DNA from: JAHFUI01 sp041485905
GTDB taxonomy: Bacteria; Acidobacteriota; Vicinamibacteria; Vicinamibacterales; CAVVIG01
Assembly: GCA_041485905.1 (NCBI GenBank)
Contig: JBGPKK010000002.1
Coordinates: 1 to 64,000, forward strand
DNA: 64,000 nt
Direction: 5' to 3'
Under the pieces are notes generated by a model. The model saw only the letters and a list, made by a program, of their open reading frames with translations. It made no database searches and was not told where the DNA came from. This document shows, one piece after another, positions 56,228 through 64,000 of this stretch (position 1 is its first letter; each line of letters starts with the position of its first letter). Position numbers and translations under genes: made by a program.

Positions 56228-59074
56228 ATGACTATTCACACTCGCGTACGGATGCTGGTGCTCGCGGTGGCCGTCGTGGCCGCGACCACTCTGGCTGGCG
56301 CCCGGCAGCAGGCGGCGGCGAGCTCCGCGCAGACCACGGCGGTCGCCCAGGCGATGCCGGTCGACGCGGAAATCACCCAGGGCAGACTCCAGAACGGATT
56401 GCGCTACTACGTCCGCGCCAACAAGAAGCCCGAAAAGCGGGCCGAGCTCCGGCTCGTCGTCAAGGCCGGGTCGGTGCTCGAAGACGACGATCAGCAGGGG
56501 CTGGCCCACTTCGTCGAGCACATGGCGTTCAACGGCACCGAGCACTTCCCCAAGAACAACCTCGTGTCGTTCATCGAGTCGCTCGGCATGCGCTTCGGCG
56601 CCGACCTGAACGCCAGCACGAGCTTCGACGAGACGATTTACATGCTCCAGGTCCCCACCGACAAGGCTGAAGCGATGGACAAGTCGTTTCTGATTCTCGA
56701 GGACTGGGCGCACAACATCTCCTTCGATCCCGCGGAGATCGACAAGGAGCGTGGCGTCGTCATGGAGGAATGGCGGCTGCGGCGAGGCGCGGGGATGCGG
56801 ACGACCGAGAAGTTACTCCCGGTCCTGCTCAAGGGCTCGCGTTATGCCGATCGGCTCCCGATCGGCAAGACAGAGATCATCCAGAACGCCAAGGCCGATC
56901 GGCTGAAGAAGTTCTATGCGGATTGGTACCGGCCCGACCTCATGGCCGTCGTCGCCGTCGGCGATTTCGACAAGACCGCGATCGAGAATCTGATCAAGGC
57001 TCACTTTGCCGCGATTCCAGCGGCGCCGGCGCCGCGGCCTCGCCCGACCTACGACGTACCCGATCATCCCGGCACCGCGTTCGCAATTCTGACGGACAAG
57101 GAAACGACGGCGGCCACCGTCGAGATCGACTACCTCCTGCCGGCCCGCGATCAGGAATCGGTCGCCGCGTACCGTCAGCGGATCGTGGACCGTCTGTTCT
57201 CCGGCATGCTCTCCGCCCGGTTTTCGGAGCTTGCGCAGAAGCCCGATGCGCCGTTCCTCGCGGCCGGCGCGGGGCGCGGCCTCTTCCTGGCCCGCACGAA
57301 AGAAGAAGCCTCGCTCAGCGCACGTGTCAAGGAAGATGGCATCGAGCGAGGCCTGGACGGGTTGCTGGCCGAGGCCGAGCGTGTCTCACGCTTCGGGTTC
57401 ACGTCCACGGAACTGGACCGACAAAAGGTGTCGGTGCTTCGCGGCTACGAGCGCGCGCTGACCGAGAAGGACAACCGTCTGTCCGCCGCGCGGGCCAATG
57501 AGTACGTCCGAAACTTCACGCAGAACGAGACCCTGCCCAGCCTCGACGACGAATACGCGCTGCACCAGCGCTTCCTGCCGCAGATCGCGCTCGACGAGGT
57601 CAACAGGATGGCTAGGGAGTGGTTTCCCGATTCGAACCGGCTCGTCATTGTCTCTGCTCCGGAGAAGAACGGTCTCATTCTCCCGGACGAACCGAAGCTG
57701 GCGGCCGTGATGAAGGCCGCCGTCGCCAAGGATCTGAAGCCGTTCGTGGATTCGGTCAGCGCCGTGGCGCTGCTCGCCTCGGCTCCGCGACCGGGCACGA
57801 TCGCCAGGACCGCGTCAAAGGACGCCGCCGGCATCACGGAGTGGGAGCTGTCCAACGGCGTGAAGGTGGTACTCAAGCCGACGACGTTCAGAGAGGACGA
57901 AATCGTCTTTCGAGCCACAAGCCCCGGCGGAACATCGCTCGCGAGCGATAAAGACTTCATTCCTGCCAGCACGGCCACGCAGGTCGTCACCGCCGGCGGG
58001 CTCGGCACGTTCAATCCCATCGATTTGCGGAAGATGCTGACCGGAAAGGTCGCCTCGGCGACCCACTTCATCGGCGAGCTCGAAGAAGGGCTGAATGGCA
58101 ACAGCTCCCGCAAGGATCTGGAGACGATGTTCCAGCTGATTTACCTCAGGTTCACGGAGCCGCGGCGGGACGAGACGGCGTTCGAGGCGCAAACCGCACA
58201 GGTGAAATCTCTGCTGGCGAACCAGGGCGCGAGCCCCGACTACGCGCTCGCGCAGACCCTCTCGAACACGATGTCGCAGAATCACCTCCGGAGGCAGCTC
58301 CCGTCGGCAGCGACCGTCGACCAGTGGAATCTCGACAAGTCGCTGGCCTTCTACAAAGACCGTTTCGCCGACGCGAGCGACTTCACATTTGTCTTCGTCG
58401 GCAGCCTGGATTTGCCGACGATGAAGCCGCTCGTCGAGCGGTACCTCGCGACGCTGCCGTCACTCCATCGGCAGGAGACCTGGAAGGACGTCGGGGTCCG
58501 GACGCCAGCCGGGGTCATCGTGAAGACGGTCGCCAAAGGCATCGAGCCCAAGAGCCAGGCCGCGATCGTGTTCAGTGGGCCGTTCGAGTACGACGAAACG
58601 CACCGCGTGGCGATCCGGGCCATGGCGCATATGCTCCAGGGGAAGCTGCTGCAAACAATCCGCGAGGATCTGGGCGGCACCTACAGCATCACTGCGACCC
58701 AGAATTTCCAGAAGAATCCCCGTCCGGAGTACTCCATCACCGTCCGGTTCGGGTCCGACCCGAAGCGCACCGACGATCTCATCACTCGAGTGATCGAGGA
58801 GATCGAACAGTTCAAGGCGAACGGCCCGACCGAGCAGCAGGTGATCGACGAGAAGGAAGCGCTTCTGCGCGAATTCGAGACGAGCAGCAAGCAGAACAAC
58901 TACTTGCTGAATCAGATCGTGCTCAAGTATCAGTACCGCGAAGATGTTGCCACCGTGTGGGAGGCTCCGGAGTATTACAAGAAGCTGGACGCGGCGATGA
59001 TTCGGCAGGCGGCGAAGACGTACCTGAATATGAACAATCGAGTACTGGTCACGCTGGTCCCTGAGAAGAATTAA
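56228..59074 (+). CDS. M16-family zinc peptidase (pitrilysin/insulinase type), two-domain
   Basis: This roughly 948-residue secreted protease starts at ATG 56228 (MTIHTRVRMLVLAVAVVAAT signal). The inverted zinc motif is HFVEH (H94, E97, H98), with the distal Glu in VVMEEWRLRRGAG. The active N-terminal half is followed by an inactive M16 half (from about 520, with WELSNGVKVVLKPTTFREDE and later GGTYSITATQNFQ). This is the fused PqqL-like organisation of periplasmic enzymes that degrade peptides. Despite the PQQ neighbours, no role in PQQ synthesis follows, since PqqL-type names are historical. Confidence 0.94.
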   Translation: MTIHTRVRMLVLAVAVVAATTLAGARQQAAASSAQTTAVAQAMPVDAEITQGRLQNGLRYYVRANKKPEKRAELRLVVKAGSVLEDDDQQGLAHFVEHMAFNGTEHFPKNNLVSFIESLGMRFGADLNASTSFDETIYMLQVPTDKAEAMDKSFLILEDWAHNISFDPAEIDKERGVVMEEWRLRRGAGMRTTEKLLPVLLKGSRYADRLPIGKTEIIQNAKADRLKKFYADWYRPDLMAVVAVGDFDKTAIENLIKAHFAAIPAAPAPRPRPTYDVPDHPGTAFAILTDKETTAATVEIDYLLPARDQESVAAYRQRIVDRLFSGMLSARFSELAQKPDAPFLAAGAGRGLFLARTKEEASLSARVKEDGIERGLDGLLAEAERVSRFGFTSTELDRQKVSVLRGYERALTEKDNRLSAARANEYVRNFTQNETLPSLDDEYALHQRFLPQIALDEVNRMAREWFPDSNRLVIVSAPEKNGLILPDEPKLAAVMKAAVAKDLKPFVDSVSAVALLASAPRPGTIARTASKDAAGITEWELSNGVKVVLKPTTFREDEIVFRATSPGGTSLASDKDFIPASTATQVVTAGGLGTFNPIDLRKMLTGKVASATHFIGELEEGLNGNSSRKDLETMFQLIYLRFTEPRRDETAFEAQTAQVKSLLANQGASPDYALAQTLSNTMSQNHLRRQLPSAATVDQWNLDKSLAFYKDRFADASDFTFVFVGSLDLPTMKPLVERYLATLPSLHRQETWKDVGVRTPAGVIVKTVAKGIEPKSQAAIVFSGPFEYDETHRVAIRAMAHMLQGKLLQTIREDLGGTYSITATQNFQKNPRPEYSITVRFGSDPKRTDDLITRVIEEIEQFKANGPTEQQVIDEKEALLREFETSSKQNNYLLNQIVLKYQYREDVATVWEAPEYYKKLDAAMIRQAAKTYLNMNNRVLVTLVPEKN

Positions 59075-59090
59075 GGTATTGGGAGGGTTT

Positions 59091-59246
59091 ATGCTTCACA
59101 AGACCGGCAAGATGACTGGCTTTCACATACTCGCGACGGACGGCGAAGCCGGCCATGTGGACGATTTCCTGGTCGACGAGAGCTGGGCGATCCGTGGCAC
59201 CGCCGACATCGAACTGATTGAAACCCTGCCTCCGGTGATCATGTAG
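59091..59246 (+). CDS. Truncated PRC-barrel-like small protein
   Basis: This 51-residue frame starts MLHKTGKMTGFHILATDGEA and has GHVDDFLVDESWAIR, the N-terminal half of a PRC-barrel domain. It then passes to GTADIELIETLPPVIM, which resembles the end of longer relatives. The central 50 or so residues expected after the WAIR segment are missing, with the frame kept. A good ribosome site (GGGAGGG) lies before the ATG, so it is probably translated. An in-frame internal deletion is the simplest reading. Confidence 0.65.
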   Translation: MLHKTGKMTGFHILATDGEAGHVDDFLVDESWAIRGTADIELIETLPPVIM

Positions 59247-59263
59247 TTGCTCGGTCTGTCACG

Positions 59264-59812
59264 ATGAATACTTTCTTCCGGACGGCTCTGCTTGGAAGCC
59301 TGGCGCTCGGCATGGCCGGGCTCGCTGCTCAGTCGCGTCCATCGCGCGCCCCGGCTCCGTCGGCGCGTCAGATCGAGCGCGGCCGCTACCTCGCGACCAT
59401 CGGTGCGTGCAACGACTGCCATTCGCCGAAAACCGACGCGGCGCAGACGCCCGATCCGAAGCGGCCGTTTTCTGGCCGGCCGCAGACGACGATGGCACCC
59501 TCGCAGAACCCGAAAGAGATTCATGCGTCGCTGGATTTGACGGCGTGGTCGGGGCCCTGGGGCGTCAGCTACGGCGCGAATCTGACGCCAGACGCTGAGA
59601 CCGGACTGAAGAAGCGGTATACCGAGGCGTCGTTCATCAGGACGCTGCGCACGGGCAAGAAGCCCGAAGGCGAGGACCTGCTGCCGCCGATGCCGTGGGC
59701 GCTCTACAAGATGATGTCCGACGAGGATCTCAAGGCGCTCTATGCGTATCTGCAGACGATCCCGGCGATTAGGAACAACGTGAAGAACGCGGCGGCGCCA
59801 GGGAAGAAGTAG
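59264..59812 (+). CDS. Secreted mono-heme cytochrome c
   Basis: This 182-residue protein has a signal peptide (ALLGSLALGMAGLAAQ) and the heme motif CNDCH in RYLATIGACNDCHSPKTDAA. A Met ligand candidate lies in LLPPMPWALYKMMSDEDLKA, followed by the helix LYAYLQTIPAIRNNV. It resembles the subunit-III-like cytochromes of alcohol dehydrogenase complexes (one heme only here). It is likely an electron acceptor for one of the nearby quinoproteins. It converges with the membrane protein gene, three bases apart. Confidence 0.9.
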   Translation: MNTFFRTALLGSLALGMAGLAAQSRPSRAPAPSARQIERGRYLATIGACNDCHSPKTDAAQTPDPKRPFSGRPQTTMAPSQNPKEIHASLDLTAWSGPWGVSYGANLTPDAETGLKKRYTEASFIRTLRTGKKPEGEDLLPPMPWALYKMMSDEDLKALYAYLQTIPAIRNNVKNAAAPGKK

Positions 59813-59815
59813 CGG

Positions 59816-60292
59816 CTAGAGGTACATGATCAGCCGCCCGCCGGCGGCCACGCTCATCCAGAGCACGATCGACACCAGCGCCACGAGCCTGCCCCAGACA
59901 GGGCCCACCCGGCCCTCGTCGGCTGCCGTCACCTTGCGGCGAACCGTGAACGTAAAGATGAGCGCCGCAAAGAGGACATACATCTTGAACCAGAAGATCT
60001 TGTTGGCGTACTGCTGGGTGGCCGTGGCCATCAGCGCCGGGATGCCGGTCAGGGTCAGTCCGATGAGGCCGCCAATCAGCCACGGCCTGGCGCTTCGCGC
60101 CACCTGCTTCACGGACTGAGTCGTCAGTCCGGCCCCCATCAGACGCAAATCGACCATCAGGAGCGCGCCCATGAAGGTGCACATCGAGACCAGGTGCACC
60201 AGGTTCACGCCGGGACCGAGATAGATGGATGACTTGTAGACCGCGAGGCTTTCCATCCCCTTGAAGAACGGCTGTAGAGACACCAGGTTCAA
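59816..60292 (-). CDS. Small four-helix membrane protein (DUF6644-like), copy 3
   Basis: This 158-residue relative of copies 1, 2 and 4 has VHLVSMCTFMGALLMVDLRL (His, 14 residues, DLRLMG), FKM in FWFKMYVLFAALI and LWMSVAAGGRL. Four hydrophobic helices are predicted. It sits three bases after copy 4's stop on the same strand, so the two are probably co-translated and may form a heterodimer. The function is unknown. Confidence 0.75.
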   Translation of the reverse strand: MNLVSLQPFFKGMESLAVYKSSIYLGPGVNLVHLVSMCTFMGALLMVDLRLMGAGLTTQSVKQVARSARPWLIGGLIGLTLTGIPALMATATQQYANKIFWFKMYVLFAALIFTFTVRRKVTAADEGRVGPVWGRLVALVSIVLWMSVAAGGRLIMYL

Positions 60293-60295
60293 CTC

Positions 60296-60826
60296 CTATT
60301 TCACTTGCTCGACGATGGTCCACCAGTCGTAGGCGACCAGTCGCCCGAAACACAGCACGGTGATCCACAAGACAATGGACAGGACACCGGCCAGTTTCGC
60401 TGCAAACGGCGGCGAGGCATTGGTGTCCCACGCCGCCACTGATCGGTACGTGGTGAAATGAAAGACCAGCAGATTCAGGACCGCCAGGGGCATCGCCACT
60501 AACATCTTGACCCAATAGAAACCCTTACCCCAGTACAGCACCGGCTGTGCATAAAACAGGACGAAGCCGCTGATCGCCATCACGATGGCGCCGAGCAGCT
60601 GCCACGGGAACAGGCGTTTCTGAATCTGGGAGATGGACGTCTGCGGGTGCGCGACGCCCAGCAGCCGCAGATCCATCATCAGGACCAGACCGAGGAACAG
60701 ACACATGCTGAGGACATGCAGCGTCAGGAAGGTCCCGAAGAAGTTTGGCGCGTCCTCACGCAGATACAGGCTGCCTGGCAGAGTGCCGACCCACTCGAAA
60801 AACCCTTTGTACGGTGGGGGCCACAT
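60296..60826 (-). CDS. Small four-helix membrane protein (DUF6644-like), copy 4
   Basis: This 176-residue relative has TLHVLSMCLFLGLVLMMDLR (His, 14 residues, DLRLLG), VKM in YWVKMLVAMPLAVL and LWITVLCFGRLV. The N-terminus MWPPPYKGFFEWVGTLPGSL looks amphipathic. It is preceded by a class II-like cytochrome gene seven bases away on the same strand. That spacing supports a shared electron-transfer function for these membrane proteins and the cytochrome. Confidence 0.75.
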   Translation of the reverse strand: MWPPPYKGFFEWVGTLPGSLYLREDAPNFFGTFLTLHVLSMCLFLGLVLMMDLRLLGVAHPQTSISQIQKRLFPWQLLGAIVMAISGFVLFYAQPVLYWGKGFYWVKMLVAMPLAVLNLLVFHFTTYRSVAAWDTNASPPFAAKLAGVLSIVLWITVLCFGRLVAYDWWTIVEQVK

Positions 60827-60833
60827 CAGCGCG

Positions 60834-61448
60834 TCAAACTCCCGGAATGCAGCGTTTTTCCGGACCCACCTTCGCGCCGCCGATGCGGCTGTCCGGCCGG
60901 TAAACGTCGTGGCAGTTCGAACACGTCTCGGTGAGCCGATCGCTGAGCTTGTTCACCGCGTCCTGGTTCTTGCTCTTGGCGGCGTTGTATTCCGCAAGCC
61001 CTGTTGCGCGGAGCGCCTGCGCGAACTTCACGAAATCCGGCTGGTTGAGCGGCACGGGCTTGCCATTCGAACACATGCGTCCGGGAATCAGGATGAGGTT
61101 GGCGAATTCCGCGATCGCGAGGCTGGCATTCTCGACGCCCTCCCATCCCTGATAGGTTCCGAGGTACGGACCGTTGGAGTCGGGCTTCTTCTTGGCGGGA
61201 TCGGTATCCTGCACGTCGAAAATGATGTTCGAGTTCGGAAACGGGATGGCGCGCATGATCTGGGCAAGCGACCCGTGCGCCCGGGCGGTGGAACCACCCC
61301 GGGCTGGCGCGGCCGCCCCTCGGGCTGGTTGCGCGGCAGCGGCACCCCGGGCAGGCGCCTGAGCGGCCGCGACATTTTCGCCAGCGGCCAGAAAGGCGGC
61401 GACCCCGGCAGAGACAAGTAACGTGACAAGTACGCGACGGATTGTCAT
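60834..61448 (-). CDS. Secreted cytochrome with C-terminal heme motif (class II-like)
   Basis: The roughly 204 residues start at ATG 61448 (MTIRRVLVTLLVSAGVAAFL signal). A Pro/Ala/Arg/Gly-rich repeat region (QAPARGAAAAQPARGAAAP) is followed by a helical domain, and the heme motif CSNCHDVYRPD lies near the C-terminus, where class II cytochromes (cytochrome c-prime, c556) carry it. A second Cys pair (RMCSNGKP and EKRCIPG) may form a disulfide. It is co-directional with the two DUF6644-like genes and 143 bases from the next PQQ gene. Its exact electron partner is unknown. Confidence 0.82.
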   Translation of the reverse strand: MTIRRVLVTLLVSAGVAAFLAAGENVAAAQAPARGAAAAQPARGAAAPARGGSTARAHGSLAQIMRAIPFPNSNIIFDVQDTDPAKKKPDSNGPYLGTYQGWEGVENASLAIAEFANLILIPGRMCSNGKPVPLNQPDFVKFAQALRATGLAEYNAAKSKNQDAVNKLSDRLTETCSNCHDVYRPDSRIGGAKVGPEKRCIPGV

Positions 61449-61590
61449 CTTCGCACCTCTATCTAAGACCTTGGCGAGCGGAACATGCATCAAGCGTTCT
61501 TATGAAACGCGAAGGCCATACTACTCAGGAGAGGGAGAGCGCCGCAAGCCACCACGGTAGGGCACGGCTTTCAAGGGGTGCCGATGCGGG

Positions 61591-63297
61591 CTACCGGAGC
61601 GCGTAGACGAACAGTGCGCTGCCCGCGGCGATGGCGACGTGCTGGCGTCCGCCGACCGAGAACGACATCGGCGCTGCCGAGACCGCGCCGCCCACGCTGG
61701 TCCTCCAGAGCAGCGCGCCGGTCCGCGCATCGAGCGCGAAGAAATATCCTTCGCGGCCGCCGGAAAAGAGCAGATCCGAAGCCGTGCTCAAGATGCCGCT
61801 GTCGGTGACGTCAGTCATCTTGAACTCCCACTTCTTCTCGCCCGTCTTCGGATCGAACGCCTGCACGGCGCCGTAGCCGTCTTCCGGCAGCCTCCGGTTG
61901 ACCAGAGGCCCCGGCTGCAGGCTGCGCACTGGCATCACCGGCAGCGCTCCCGTGAAGCGCTGGCCTTCCGTGTACTCGACCGGGCGTCTGATGTAGGTCG
62001 AGTACGTATCCATCCAACTCGGGATATAGAAAAGTCCGGTCCTCGGGCTGAACGACGGTGAATACCAGTTCGTGCCGCCCTGGTTACCTGGAAAGATGAT
62101 CGTGCCCTCGGCGGTTGGGCTGACCACGTTCTGCGGCCTCCCCTTGTCATCGACGCCGCTGGTCCAGGTCACCTTCACGAACGGTTTGCCGAGCAGGAAC
62201 TGGCCATTCGTCCGATCGAGCACGTACCAGAGCCCGTTGCGGTTGGCCCACAGCATCGCCTTGCGCGCTCTGCCCTGCCATTGGATATCGGCGAGCACCG
62301 GCACCTGGACCGAGTCGTAGTCGAACTCGTCGTGCGGCGTGAACTGGAAGTGCCATTTCAACTGACCGGTGTCGGCATCGAGGGCGACGACCGATTCGCT
62401 GTACAAGTTGTCGCCGCCGCGCCGGTCGCCGTTCCAGTCCGGTCCCGGATTGCCGATCCCCCAGTACGTCAGGTTGAGATCGGGATCGTAGGAGCCAGTC
62501 ACCCACACCGACGCTCCTCCGCTCTGCCATGAATTGCCCGCCCATGTGTCATGACCACGCTCGCCCGGTCCGGGAATGGTGTTGAAACGCCAGGCTTCCT
62601 TGCCGGTGCGGGCGTCAATCGCGGCGAGAAAGCCGCGGATGCCGTACTCGCCGCCGACGGAACCGACGATCACCTTATCCTTGACGACCAGCGGCGCCAC
62701 TGTGAAGCCGTAGCCCGCTTCCGGCCGCGCGCCGCCGACGGCGACGTTCCATACGAGCCCGCCGGTCTTCGCATCGATTGCCAGCAGGTGGCCGTCGATC
62801 GTGCCCATGAAGAGCGTGGTGCCGAGGATCGCGAGCCCGCGGTTGACGCGGCCGCAGCACGGCCGCGCCAGCGTCGACGGTGCGTACGGATACGTCCAGA
62901 ACACTCGTCCCGTCGCCGCGTCGAGCGCCACCAGATCGTTCGGCGCCTGGACGGTGTACATGATGCCGTCCACCACCAGCGGCGTCGCCTCGAACTTCTC
63001 CAGTGACTGCGCCTGGAACACCCAGCGCAGCTCGAGGTTCTTGACGTTGGCCGGCGTGATCTCCGCGAGTTGGCTGTAGCGCTGGCTCATCACGCCGCCC
63101 GAATAGGTCAGCCAGTTCTGCGGCTCGGCGGCAGCACGAAGGATGCGATCGAAGGACACTTGTGCATGCAAGCCGGCTACTACGGATCCAAGAATCGCCA
63201 GATACAAGCCGACACGAAAGCACGAAGCCACGAAGGCTCTCTTGAAGGATGACGTTTCGTGTTTTCGTGTTGTCGCGGCAAAACCCTGTTCGATCAT
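61591..63297 (-). CDS. PQQ-dependent alcohol-dehydrogenase-like quinoprotein with vicinal disulfide
   Basis: This 568-residue periplasmic enzyme has the adjacent Cys147-Cys148 pair (RPCCGRVNRG), typical of quinoprotein alcohol dehydrogenases, GGEYGIRG (Glu), WGIGNPGPDWNG (Asn) and FDYDSVQVP (catalytic Asp with a second Asp). It oxidises an alcohol at PQQ and hands electrons to a cytochrome. The first 31 residues are read from an 8-bp repeat array (TTRKHETSSFKRAFVASCF) ahead of the hydrophobic signal (LYLAILGSVVAGLHAQ). The start overlaps the stop of the upstream cytochrome gene by four bases (ATGA). Confidence 0.94.
   Translation of the reverse strand: MIEQGFAATTRKHETSSFKRAFVASCFRVGLYLAILGSVVAGLHAQVSFDRILRAAAEPQNWLTYSGGVMSQRYSQLAEITPANVKNLELRWVFQAQSLEKFEATPLVVDGIMYTVQAPNDLVALDAATGRVFWTYPYAPSTLARPCCGRVNRGLAILGTTLFMGTIDGHLLAIDAKTGGLVWNVAVGGARPEAGYGFTVAPLVVKDKVIVGSVGGEYGIRGFLAAIDARTGKEAWRFNTIPGPGERGHDTWAGNSWQSGGASVWVTGSYDPDLNLTYWGIGNPGPDWNGDRRGGDNLYSESVVALDADTGQLKWHFQFTPHDEFDYDSVQVPVLADIQWQGRARKAMLWANRNGLWYVLDRTNGQFLLGKPFVKVTWTSGVDDKGRPQNVVSPTAEGTIIFPGNQGGTNWYSPSFSPRTGLFYIPSWMDTYSTYIRRPVEYTEGQRFTGALPVMPVRSLQPGPLVNRRLPEDGYGAVQAFDPKTGEKKWEFKMTDVTDSGILSTASDLLFSGGREGYFFALDARTGALLWRTSVGGAVSAAPMSFSVGGRQHVAIAAGSALFVYALR
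63210..63275. repeat. Inverted array of 8-bp repeats in the start of a PQQ gene
   Basis: The left array is ACGAAAGC, ACGAAGCC, ACGAAGGC. The right array is TTTCGTGT, TTTCGTGT, TGTCG, complementary in style. It is read in frame as residues 8-30 of the PQQ dehydrogenase, before the signal helix. Confidence 0.75.
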
Positions 63298-64000
63298 GGG
63301 CGACCTCGCAAAGAAGCCAGGTAGCTGACGACATCCGCCAGCTCCTGGGCGTTCAACTTGTCTCGATACGACGGCATCGGTGAACTCTTGAGCACAGCGT
63401 ACTCCCGCAGGGTCGCCTTCTCGAGCAACATCAGCCGCTCGCTCGAGTCGATCAACTGCAGGGTGAATGTGTCCTGATTGAGCAGTCGACCGGTGATCGT
63501 GTTGCCGTCCCGGGTCACGGCGCGGACGCTGCGATTCTCCGGGCGAATGTCGGCGTCGGGATCAAGGAGCGAGCGTTGCAGCTCCGCGCCCGGACGAAAT
63601 GCGCCGATCTCTGTGAGCGCGGGCCCGGTGCGCCCGCCGATCCCGCTCACGCTGTGGCAGGTGAGGCACTGGCCCTTGCCGTCGAACACCGCCTTGCCGC
63701 GGCCGGCGTCACCGCCCGCCGGCACGCCGCCACTCGCCAGCGACCGCACGTACGCCACGATCGTCGCCGCCTGCCCGTCCGAAAAACTGCTCGGCGGCAT
63801 CGGTGTATTCGGAATGCCCCGCATGATGACCCGGACGAGGTCATCGTCCGACGTCGAGCGCCGGAACTGCCCCTTGCTGAAGTTCACGCCGCCGACCCAG
63901 TCGCCTTCCGGGCCGTGGCAACCCGTGCAGCTCGACGTAAACAGTCGACCGCCCGCTTCGATTTCCACGGGAACGTAGCGCTGCTGGGCGACGAGCGCCC
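63294..64000 (-). CDS. Di-heme cytochrome c with heme-binding repeats (5' end outside the window)
   Basis: The visible 235 residues run from the window edge to the stop at 63294. Two heme motifs are seen: CTGCH (in LFTSSCTGCHGPEGDWVGGV) and CLTCH (in KGQCLTCHSVSG), with candidate Met ligands in NTPMPPSSFSDGQ and SSPMPSYRDKLN. The reading frame stays open to the edge (residues ALVAQQRYVPVEIEAGG), so the signal peptide lies beyond. It is translationally coupled to the alcohol-dehydrogenase-like PQQ gene and is the likely electron acceptor. Confidence 0.88.
   Translation of the reverse strand, partial: ALVAQQRYVPVEIEAGGRLFTSSCTGCHGPEGDWVGGVNFSKGQFRRSTSDDDLVRVIMRGIPNTPMPPSSFSDGQAATIVAYVRSLASGGVPAGGDAGRGKAVFDGKGQCLTCHSVSGIGGRTGPALTEIGAFRPGAELQRSLLDPDADIRPENRSVRAVTRDGNTITGRLLNQDTFTLQLIDSSERLMLLEKATLREYAVLKSSPMPSYRDKLNAQELADVVSYLASLRGRP

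Noticed and set aside
56228..59074. M16 peptidase as part of a PQQ biosynthesis operon (PqqF/PqqL)
   Set aside because: No pqqA, pqqB, pqqC, pqqD or pqqE genes are present. The two-domain secreted form is a general periplasmic peptidase type.

Overview
The window looks like chromosome from an Acidobacteriota bacterium, most likely class Vicinamibacteria (subdivision 6). This is inferred from the high GC content, a TIGR03435-family gene, a cluster of PQQ dehydrogenases with c-type cytochromes, and a tyrosine/serine-rich palindrome family I associate with that group. No rRNA gene, transposase, phage gene or CRISPR array was seen. Coding density is very high, and no gene-free stretch exceeds about 140 bases.

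Layout. 0-2.5 kb: a hybrid sensor kinase and a stand-alone receiver. 2.6-5.3 kb: an efflux adaptor with two ABC ATPases but no permease. 5.4-9.2 kb: dut, a TIGR03435 protein, tRNA-Pro(GGG), a MerR-type regulator, der, and HU under a near-consensus promoter. 9.2-20.2 kb: a site-2 protease, then a long leftward run ugd-galE-msbA-yicC-gmk-rpoZ-coaBC-udg4-priA. 20.3-29.6 kb: rightward surface-glycan genes (five glycosyltransferases, a polyprenyl sugar-phosphate transferase, a UDP-glucuronate decarboxylase and an embedded serine protease). With ugd and galE they could supply UDP-GlcA, UDP-Xyl and UDP-Gal and build a lipid-linked oligosaccharide. 29.6-36.7 kb: a membrane-anchored MutS-like ATPase, a small phosphatase, an M1 peptidase, ettA and dinB. 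36.7-41.4 kb: leftward tsaC-hflX-TPR lipoprotein-pgsA-PPIase. 41.4-64 kb: a respiratory/periplasmic oxidation region with five PQQ beta-propeller dehydrogenases, four or more c-type cytochromes, a CHRD protein and four related small membrane proteins placed as two pairs flanking it, plus a kinase/TolB-propeller sensor and an M16 protease.

The most unusual signal is a set of short repeats at gene boundaries and inside genes. Many are arrays of degenerate 7-, 8- or 9-base units. In most, a second array made of the complementary units follows, so the whole can fold into a long hairpin. The unit sequence differs from site to site but the periodicity recurs. Several supply start codons, stop codons or in-frame linker and signal-peptide residues. 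A second class is compact REP-like palindromes, several read in frame. Three loci also look like internally deleted genes (second cyclophilin domain, an alpha/beta hydrolase, a PRC-barrel protein).

All family calls come from reading translated sequence and motifs. No database search was run.
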